64,000 nt of DNA from Raphanus sativus (taxonomy: Eukaryota; Streptophyta; Magnoliopsida; Brassicales; Brassicaceae), in the NCBI RefSeq assembly GCF_000801105.2, contig NC_079515.1, positions 34,681,407 through 34,745,406 of the forward strand, read 5' to 3'. The position numbers and the translations under genes are program-made. Below are positions 56,927 through 64,000 of the stretch, one piece after another. The notes beneath the pieces are model-generated. The model ran no database searches. It saw only the letters and a program-made list of their open reading frames with translations, and was not told the DNA's origin. Each line of letters starts with the position of its first letter. Position 1 is the first letter of the stretch.

Positions 56927-58078
56927 ATGGCTTCCTCAGAGACTTCATTGCTTCCTATTGATATAATAGAAGAAATATTCTGTAGGATTCCAATAGAATA
57001 TTTGACACAATTCAAATTGACGTGCAAACAATGGCACGCTCTCTTGAAGGACAAGAGATTCATCTACAAGTACTTGGATCTCGTCCAAGAAAGGTTCATA
57101 AAAATCGACCATACGGTTCAGATCATCAATCATGTGCAAGGAGCTCGCTCATCTTCACCAATACCAGAAGAGTTTCACGATTCCGAGATCTCAACTACTG
57201 TTCATTGCGATGGATTATTGTTATGTAGATGCAATAAAACAAGAACAAGAAGCTGCAAACTCGCAGTTTGGAACCCGTTCTTGAAACGTATCAAATGTAT
57301 CAAACCAATGAGTTTTTACTCGGTCAATGATTTCTACGGTATAGGATACGACAATATATCTCGTGAAGAATACAAAATTCTAAGGATTTTCGAAGGAGAG
57401 CTTGAAGACGACGAGAGAGCAGTGATTGGACCTTGTGAGCCAGTGATTGAAATATATGATTTTAAATCTAATGCATGGAGAATAATTGTTGATGAAGCTG
57501 CTTTGGATTGGTCTATCGATCCACCATGCAAAGGAGTTTCCATAAAAGGAAACATGTATTGGGTCGCACACTGGAACAAGAAACCCGTACTTTTCATCCT
57601 ATGTTTTGATTTCTCGACAGAAACATTCAAAGTCGTATGCAACGTTCCGTTCCAATGCAGTGTGTTAGATACAGCATCGTTGTCAAGTTTTAGAGGAGAT
57701 AGGCTTTCTTTGTTACATCAACGTGAAGAAACAACGAAGATTGAAGTGTGGGTCACAAAAACATTGGATGATGATGTTGTCTCGTGGGAAAAGTACTTAG
57801 ACGTGACTAATCCTGACCTCCCGACATTACATACGGATCATGATCTCGCTCATCCTAGCTACTTTGTCGACGAGAACGATAGTATCATGGCGTGGTGCGA
57901 AGAGGTGATGGAAGATGCAGCAGATGATTATGTTTGCGTAAGTGTTTGCAAGATTAGTAAATATGGGATTGCTAAGAAAATTGTTGAGACAGGACGATGT
58001 AATTTGGGTGACTATCATGATAGGCCTTTTGTATGTGGACATGTTTACCTTCCAAGTCTGGTTCCGGTTCCAGAGTAA
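56927..58078 (+). CDS. CEG: F-box protein, CEGENDUO-like (FBA domain)
   Basis: Substrate-recognition subunit of an SCF ubiquitin ligase. Single exon, 383 aa. The F-box occupies about residues 5-48 (LLPIDIIEEIFCRIPIEYLT, then FKLTCKQWHALLKDKRFI). The remainder is an F-box-associated interaction domain: LAVWNPFLKRIKCIKPMSFY, GIGYDNISREEYKILRIFEG, KSNAWRIIVDEAALDW, CKGVSIKGNMYWVAHWNK and ILCFDFSTETFKVVCNVPF form the repeated beta-propeller-like blades. The start is the first ATG after a pyrimidine-rich leader. Position just left of EBP2 matches CEGENDUO (At3g22650, an auxin-inducible lateral-root regulator in Arabidopsis, from memory). F-box family call is certain; orthology rests on collinearity. 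Confidence 0.88.
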   Translation: MASSETSLLPIDIIEEIFCRIPIEYLTQFKLTCKQWHALLKDKRFIYKYLDLVQERFIKIDHTVQIINHVQGARSSSPIPEEFHDSEISTTVHCDGLLLCRCNKTRTRSCKLAVWNPFLKRIKCIKPMSFYSVNDFYGIGYDNISREEYKILRIFEGELEDDERAVIGPCEPVIEIYDFKSNAWRIIVDEAALDWSIDPPCKGVSIKGNMYWVAHWNKKPVLFILCFDFSTETFKVVCNVPFQCSVLDTASLSSFRGDRLSLLHQREETTKIEVWVTKTLDDDVVSWEKYLDVTNPDLPTLHTDHDLAHPSYFVDENDSIMAWCEEVMEDAADDYVCVSVCKISKYGIAKKIVETGRCNLGDYHDRPFVCGHVYLPSLVPVPE

Positions 58079-58458
58079 AACTTGTGTGTGGGTTGTTTTG
58101 TTGTGTCGTTTCAAGATATTTTATGTTCTAAGCTTTGCATTGTTGATGTTTTCGTTTCATGTAACGTTTTCAAGGTTTACTATGAAATTTAAAATTTTAC
58201 TTTTACTATATACGAGGACCATGACCTTCTTTTTTTCATGTTATGTTATCAAAATAGAACTTCTTGGAAGTTAAGTTCTTCAAAACACATGGGACTTAAT
58301 ACAAGAAATCATTAGTACAACATTGTAACGAAAAATATCAGTCCTTACCCATTACAAAAACAAAAATGTATACTCTAAAAACATAATCCAAGATAATAAA
58401 TAAGTTTATAGAGTTGAAGTTGGTGATAAGTTTTGAGGATCAAACCTTTTCGATTATA
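58079..58458. other. Convergent 3' flanks of CEG and EBP2
   Basis: Short spacer between convergent genes, probably both 3' UTRs. Nothing else seen. Confidence 0.6.
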
Positions 58459-59358
58459 TTATCTCTTCTGTCTCTTGTTGCCACCACCACCAGCTTTGCC
58501 TCCACGAAACCCGCCTTTGAAATCATTAGTGGTCTCCGCAGTGTTCTGCTTGCTCAAACCCTTCCTACCACCATGACCAAACTTAGAATCCCTAAACTCC
58601 CTCTTCTTATTATTCATCCTCGAAGCAGACTTCCCTTTCCCTCCCGACCGGTCACCAGGAGACACACCTGGTCTCTTCTTACCACCTCTCTGAAAACTCT
58701 TCCCATTCCCAAACTCAAGATCAAGCTCCCCCGCGCCACCACCTTTCTCACTAAACCCACTCTGCTGCCTCTGTTTCCTCCACTTCTTGACAGACTCAAT
58801 CTCGTCCTTCTTCTGCTTAGCCCTCTCCTTCATCTTCTGAGACTGCACCTCCTTGGCCATCTTCTTGTTATCCCTCGCTTTCCTCCTCTCCTCCGCCTCC
58901 TCCATCTGCTTCTTCTCGTACAGAAGCTTCGACTTCACCTTCTCCATGTGCGTGTCCGACTTCACCATCTCCGCGTAGTAATCCCCCGGTCTTAAAAAAG
59001 GCAGCCCCATCTCCTCGAGCTTCCCGAAGGCCTCCCTCGTCCCTTCGAGGGCTTGTGTGTAGAACGCCATCTCTCTAGCGAGGTCGTCGTTCACGTCGAC
59101 GGCTTGTGGGCCCTGATCGATCTCGACGGTGAGTTTGTGAGCCCAGTCGACGTCTTCTGGCCAGCTTATGTCTTGGAGTTTGTCGAGAAGACCGTCTCTG
59201 TTGTAGACGGCAGTCTTTGTCGGCTCGGCTAGCTTCTCGGTGATCTCGTTGTCTGAATCTGAATCTGAAAGTGATTCTGCTTCGGAGTCGGATGCTGCTT
59301 CGTCTTCATCGATCATGTTCATCTCATCGTCTTCCACGAAATCATCTTCAAGTGACAT
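58459..59358 (-). CDS. EBP2: EBP2-type rRNA-processing protein
   Basis: Nucleolar assembly factor for the large ribosomal subunit (Ebp2 family), needed for 27S pre-rRNA processing. Single coding exon, 299 aa, of near-normal family length. It starts MSLEDDFVEDDEMNMIDEDE, a strongly acidic Asp/Glu/Ser stretch (about 1-40). The conserved core is VYNRDGLLDKLQDISWPEDV, VDVNDDLAREMAFYTQALEG and LRPGDYYAEMVKSDTHMEKV (about 70-140). A long basic coiled-coil segment follows (KKQMEEAEERRKARDNKKMA and neighbours), then a Gly/Arg/Lys-rich C-terminal tail (GGFRGGKAGGGGNKRQKR). A leader intron ends immediately before the ATG. A 4-kb LINE has inserted close to its transcription start. By remembered order, At3g22660. 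Confidence 0.95.
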   Translation of the reverse strand: MSLEDDFVEDDEMNMIDEDEAASDSEAESLSDSDSDNEITEKLAEPTKTAVYNRDGLLDKLQDISWPEDVDWAHKLTVEIDQGPQAVDVNDDLAREMAFYTQALEGTREAFGKLEEMGLPFLRPGDYYAEMVKSDTHMEKVKSKLLYEKKQMEEAEERRKARDNKKMAKEVQSQKMKERAKQKKDEIESVKKWRKQRQQSGFSEKGGGAGELDLEFGNGKSFQRGGKKRPGVSPGDRSGGKGKSASRMNNKKREFRDSKFGHGGRKGLSKQNTAETTNDFKGGFRGGKAGGGGNKRQKR

Positions 59359-59577
59359 CTGCTCAAGATTTTATAAGAAAAAAACAATCATGTCCGAATC
59401 TAAGTTGATATTGTAATAACAACAGAAACTATGGTTTCTATGACATCGAAGCAACAACTCCATAACTGGTTCTGTTACCATGAACATCACAGTCTGTTAG
59501 GCTTGCCAATTTGAGACTGCTAAGACGATAAACTTTGAAATTGAAATGAAGTTTTCAAGGAACTAAAGAAAACTTAC
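59359..59577 (-). other. 5' UTR intron of EBP2
   Basis: On the minus strand the donor GTAAGTTTTC (from 59577) and acceptor TTGAGCAG (ending at 59359) frame an intron that places the spliced leader directly against ATG 59358. Plant housekeeping genes often have such leader introns. Prediction from splice consensus. Confidence 0.65.
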
Positions 59578-59613
59578 AGTTGATTACGAAACGACACGAA
59601 GAAGATGCTTTGC

Positions 59614-59702
59614 TAGAGAAGGGTTTTAGAGAGACGGAGCTAGAGAGTGAACGACGGCGCAACAAAGAAGAAGAAACAAATTTTTAAAATAAGGGTTTTG
59701 CT
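59614..59702 (-). promoter_or_regulatory. Telobox-like AAAACCCTT motifs at the EBP2 5' end
   Basis: AAGGGTTTT occurs twice on the plus strand (in AGAAGGGTTTTAGAGAG near 59617 and AATAAGGGTTTTGC near 59690), i.e. AAAACCCTT reading toward EBP2. Telo-boxes are known in plant ribosome-biogenesis promoters and leaders, consistent with this gene. Confidence 0.5.
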
Positions 59703-59779
59703 TCGTAAACTATTTTTTTTTCTTTTTTTTTCTAATATTTTATTTTAGAAAACAATTTTATAAAATATATCGACTAAAT

Positions 59780-62700
59780 GTTATTAAGTTTTTCTTTTTT
59801 TTTTCCACAAATATTACTTATATTAAGATCAAGAGTCCACAACTTGTTACAACGCTAGACAAGCGAAACGAGTACGGGCGTTAGATACACATCACACCTA
59901 AACAAAGGAGAGATAACAAAAAATTACATCATCTCCAGCATAGGCACACTATACAAAGGCTCCCACTCTCTCACTATCAAAGAGAGTCGCCAACCAACCC
60001 GGAGAACCTGCCGCTTCATACGACTGAACGAAGGGCAAGGTAGTAGCACTCTTGGCAATGAGAAAAGCTCCTTTATTAGTATCCTTAACTTCTAAACAAC
60101 ACTTTCAGTTAGGGATTTTAGTCAAAAGTTCAAAAGCATAGAGCTCTCCACCTTAAAAGATGGCCAAGCATTTGATCTTTCCAAACTACCACAAAGCATC
60201 GGGTCTTCAATACCTATAATCAGCTTCTCCACTCTATGAGCCACCATGCTCTCCAACGCCCACAATAGCGCCTGCATTTTTGCTTCATTGAGATTTTGTA
60301 TCTCCACAAAAAATCTTCTACTGTGCCAGACCGGCACCCCATTTGAGTCTCGAACCACCCAAGCACACCCAAGGGAGCGGGTTTTCTTTACCCAAAACCA
60401 TCCTACATTGCATTTTAGCCATCCATCAGGGGGCTTTCTCCATATCTGACCAAGTCTGCCTTCCTCCACCTCCTTCTGTCTTTCCTCATTTTGGTCAAGA
60501 GTTTGGGCCAAGAACCATATCTCTGCTTCCTGTTGAATTTTCACAATCAAGCCTTCTCCATCAAATTCTCTTCCTTCAAAGAAGAATTTATTCCTGTTTT
60601 TCCAAAGACACCACAGCACCCAAGGAAAGAGCCTTCTAATATCAAGAGGGATTTTGATATTCTTGCTCATTTGGAACAGAAAATGGAGGTTAGCGAACAC
60701 TGATTCTTCATCAAATCCATTTTCTGGGAGTGGGAACAGAGACCTTGCCCAAGTTTGTCTAGCTACATGGCATGTAAAGAGCACATGATTTATAGTTTCT
60801 GGCTCAAACCCGCAAAATTGACATCTCTCGTCAACTTTCATTCCTCTTCTCGTTAGAGCCTCCATAACAGGGGTAGCACCACTCAAGATGCGCCATAGGA
60901 AGTGCCTGATCTTTGGCTCAGTTTGAGTGAGCCACGCCTGCTCTTTTAATCCATTGAGAGAGGGTTGGGCATGTGCTGCTTGGAGGACTTCTTGGAGATT
61001 AGTTTTCGAAGCCAACCAGTAGCCAGACTTTACCTTATATGCACCCGACTTTTCATGCTTCCAGCACCAGTAGTCGTCTTGATCTATCAACGGCCTAATT
61101 TTCTTTATCCTCTTGACATCATTCTCAAAGAAATTATGTGCTAGCACTTCTTCATTCCAAGAGCCAGACTCGAGATCTAGGAGGTCACTGACCTTGAGTT
61201 CGAGGTCAATGATGGTGTTTTTCATCCAAGGGTTAGCTCTACCTCCAAAGTCACACCAAGGGTCAGTCCAAACCCTCAATGACCTGCCATTACCAACTTC
61301 TTTGCGCAGACCTTTCACCAACAAATCTCTCCCATGAAGAACGCTCCTCCAGCCATAGGAAGGTTTGGAGCCCAAGGTAGCTTCGACAATGGAGCCATTT
61401 TCGAAGTACCTACTTTTCAGCACTCTGGCAAGAAGACACTCTGGTTCTTGAATCGTCTTCCAAGCATGTTTCGCCAGTAAAGCTTGATTAGAGCTCTCAA
61501 TGTCCTTAAAGCCCATACCTCCCAGCTTTTCCGGAATACACATTTTGTCCCAGCTCATCCAGTGTATCTTCCTTTTATGCTCCTCAGAGCTCCACCAAAA
61601 ATCTGCCAGCGCTGCTGTGAGGTTTTGGATGATCGTCTTTGGCAGTTTAAAACACCCCATGGCATAGACAGGCAACGCTAACGCAACCGCTTTGAGCATA
61701 ATTTCTTTACCTCCCTGCGAGAGACACCTTGAGAAGAAGCCAGACAACTTAGCTTTGAGATTTTTGTGTAGGTATTTCAGTATTTCTACCTTCGATCCAG
61801 TAAAACACTCAGGGAGTCCCAAGTATTTCCCCATTCCGCCTAGTCCAAAAATTCCCAAACACTGCTGAATGGCTTCTCTGTTTCTCTCTTCAATGCCTTT
61901 TCCAAACGTGATTGCCGATTTGTCTAGATTAATCACTTGGCCTGTTGCTTCCCCATAAAGCTTTAAAACATGTTTTAAAGCTTCAGCTTGCTCCACCGAG
62001 GCTTTGCACATGAAGAAGGAGTCGTCTGCAAACAGCAAATGGCTAACAGCTGGTCCATTGACCGAGAAGCTGATTCATGTTATCATTCCTTGTGCTTCCG
62101 CCTTAGCTAGTAGATGAGAGAGTCCTTCCGTGCAGAGCACAAATAGAGATGGCAACAACGGGTCACCTTGACGAAGTCCCCTCTGAGGTGTCACGAAACC
62201 ATGTGCTTGATCGTTCAGAAGCACCGAGAAGGTAACCGAAGAGATACAGAACATGATCCACTCCACCCATTTGGTGTGGAAACCTAAAGCCCGTAGTAAG
62301 CATCTGACATACTTCCACTCTACTCTGTCGTAGGCCTTCGACATGTCTGATTTTACCGCCATAAATTCTTCTGAGATCGGCTTCAGCATTTTTAGACTAT
62401 GGACAATCTCATGTGCAATTAAGACATTATCTGAGATCTATCTCTCAGGTACAAACGCTGACTGACATGGGGAGACAATCTGTGGTAAGATCGGTTGAAG
62501 TCTCTTCACCATAATCTTCGATATGATCTTATAAAAGACTGAGCAGAGGCTGATGGGTCGTAAATCCACCATTCTTGACGGTTTGGTGATTTTCGGAATC
62601 AGACATAGGTGCGTATGGTTCCACTCTGATGGGAAAGAACCAGTAGCAAAGAAGTCCTTAATTTCCGCAGACACATGAGGCCCAATGTCCTTCCAGAATC

Positions 62701-63765
62701 TTTGAAAGAAGAGTCCAGTCATACCGTCAGGTCCCGGTGCACTGGATGGCTTGATTGAGAAGACTGCTTCTCTAATCTCATCATCTGAGACCTCTCTAAT
62801 TAGCTCATCATTCATCTCTTCTGATACTTTGGTCGGGAAGTCCTCGAATATCTCGTCAAAGTCAGTCGGTTGAGAACTTGTAAACAGCTTCTTGAAGTAA
62901 GAAGAAGCGATGTTGCCCTTTGCCTCTTCAGCTCTGTGTTCACAGCCGAAATCATCTCGCATCATCTCGATTTCATTCTTTCTCCTTGTATACTTCACTG
63001 CCGCATGGAAGAATTTCGAGTTTCTATCTCCCAGTTTCAGCCACCTCTCTTTACTCCTCTGGCTCCAAAAAGATTTCTCTTCTCTATAAGCCTTCATCAG
63101 TTCTTGTTTCAAGCAGAGGATTTTGTATCTCCTTGGCATTCTAAGTGACTGTTCTTCCTCCAATGCCTCTTGTAGCTTGGCAATTTTATCCCGAACATTC
63201 AGCTGAAAGTCTTTCTTCCAACGGCTTAGAGCAGATATGCATCTCCTGATTCTCTCCGAGACTCTACACGCCACTCCTCTTCCTTTTCCTTTCCATGCTT
63301 TTATCACAGTAGCTTGGACATTAGGTAAGTTCAGCAAAGATTTATCAAATCTGAAATTTCCTTTCATTTTTCCAGAAGAGGCAACAAGATTGATCATAAC
63401 AGGCCTATGATCAGAGCCTCTCTTGTCCAAAAATACTTGGTTAGCAACTGGGAACGTTCTCAGCCATCGCTCATTGACAAAGCATCTGTCCAGTTTGCTC
63501 TGCACCGAATATGTCCCTCTAGTTCCTCCCCATGTGAAGGAGTCTCCCCTGCTTTTCAATTCCTCCATTTTGCATCCATTGAGCATGTTATTGAAGTCCA
63601 CAAAAGCAGCTTTACCCCTCAGTGTCCCACCTATCTTTTCTTCATTACTTCGAATCGCATTGAAGTCCCTAAAAATACACCAAGGCTGTCTTCTATTTAC
63701 ATTCAGCCTCTGCATTCTTTCCCACACCTTACGTCGTTTGCTTTCCATCGTTATTAAGTTTTTCT
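59780..63765 (-). mobile_element. 5'-truncated LINE retrotransposon with 16-bp TSD
   Basis: The element (59796-63749, 3,954 bp) is flanked by exact 16-bp duplications GTTATTAAGTTTTTCT at 59780-59795 and 63750-63765. Its poly(A) tail is the T-run at the left end, so it reads on the minus strand and was copied toward EBP2. One continuous ORF2 frame (63748 down to 60122) encodes the C-terminal part of the AP endonuclease, RT, the zinc-binding domain and an RNase H-like region. It is disabled by truncation, two nonsense codons and a terminal frameshift (see the ORF entry). Confidence 0.93.
59949..63748 (-). pseudogene. LINE ORF2 (endonuclease-RT-RNase H), dead
   Basis: Reading down the minus strand: endonuclease remnant from residue 1 (NRRQPWCIFRDFNAIRSNEE, where GDFN is usual; about 90 upstream residues are absent). 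Then SKLDRCFVNERWL and RGSDHRPVMINL, followed by a helical linker. The RT begins AVFSIKPSSAPGPDGMTGLF; a TAG at about 62439 interrupts [25 protein letters not shown] and [20 protein letters not shown] follow, then a TGA at about 62073 before SFSVNGPAVSHLLFADDSFF, which holds the catalytic FADD. The zinc-binding domain (RCQFCGFEPETINHVLFTCH) and RNase H-like region (KCNVGWFW, EAKMQALLWALESMV) come last. After the TGA at 60122 the conserved tail (GAFLIAKSATTLPFVQSYEA, ending at 59949) continues in another frame. Both stops are single-base changes in an otherwise intact frame, so the insertion is fairly recent. Confidence 0.9.
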
Positions 63766-64000
63766 AATGGACAATTTTTTGCTACGAATTTAATACTCAA
63801 AATAATTATTTTCTCATTTTGATATAATAAATATTAAAACTATATTTATTTTAATACTCAAACAATGATATTTTAATCAAAACATTAATAATTTTCAAAT
63901 TTTAAATGATTCCAATTTTTTAAAAAAAAAATCTTTTAAAATCTAATTTTATTTTCGGTTAGGAGAAAAATAACTAAATTATGGATATCTTAAATATTCT
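63766..64000. other. AT-rich flank right of the LINE
   Basis: Pre-insertion neighbour of the EBP2 upstream region. No gene seen before the window ends. Confidence 0.5.

Noticed and set aside
1..64000. CRISPR array, operons, bacterial promoters or ribosome binding sites
   Set aside because: The DNA is plant nuclear. No regularly spaced repeats of CRISPR type exist, and every gene has its own promoter region.

Overview
The window is nuclear DNA of a flowering plant. Genes have short GT-AG introns, intergenic DNA is AT-rich, and LINEs, Helitrons, hAT, PIF/Harbinger-like, mariner-like and foldback elements are present. The protein-coding genes appear in the order I remember for one stretch of Arabidopsis thaliana chromosome 3 (about At3g22290 to At3g22660). 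Reading left to right: ERGIC3/ERV46-like cargo receptor, mitochondrial ribosomal S10, RPB5, AOX1A, TIME FOR COFFEE, a 62-aa small protein, WNK2, an SMP-type LEA protein, a DUF1677 protein, an FLZ zinc-finger protein, two GPI-anchored lipid-transfer proteins, a proteasome PBD relic, the CEGENDUO-type F-box protein and EBP2. Many Arabidopsis neighbours are missing (e.g. the PMH helicases, AOX1B, LOX5) and gaps are filled with transposons. This is what a fractionated subgenome copy in Brassica or a close relative looks like. The genus is inference, and Arabidopsis locus numbers are from memory.

Layout. 0-8.3 kb is gene-dense: 3' part of the cargo receptor (+), a frameshifted rps10 (+), RPB5 (-) and AOX1A (+). 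8.3-13.7 kb is a spacer containing a retroposon-like insert with a 15-bp target duplication. 13.7-19.1 kb is TIC, with 11 coding exons. 19.1-25.9 kb is AT-rich, with a degenerate 0.66-kb tandem repeat, a Stowaway-like MITE and a two-exon small-protein gene. 25.9-31.8 kb holds WNK2, the SMP gene, a decayed unknown gene and the DUF1677 gene. 31.8-47 kb is almost wholly transposon-derived. It holds a 96-nt near-perfect hairpin, two inverted copies of a 1.36-kb foldback element (one nested in a Helitron), LINE fragments and two hAT-like elements. 47-59.4 kb holds FLZ, LTPG5, LTPG20, the PBD relic, CEG and EBP2, separated by more TIR elements. 59.8-63.75 kb is a nearly full-frame but dead LINE, inserted head-to-head with EBP2 just upstream of its promoter.

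The genes do not form one pathway. They are housekeeping (RPB5, EBP2, cargo receptor), mitochondrial (AOX1A, rps10), clock/flowering signalling (TIC, WNK2), seed desiccation (SMP) and cell-surface lipid transfer (LTPGs). I saw no clearly novel biochemical system. The most useful observations are the rps10 frameshift, the unlisted 62-aa gene, the 33.6-kb hairpin, the PBD and 30-kb gene relics, and the precisely delimited nested elements with their target-site duplications.
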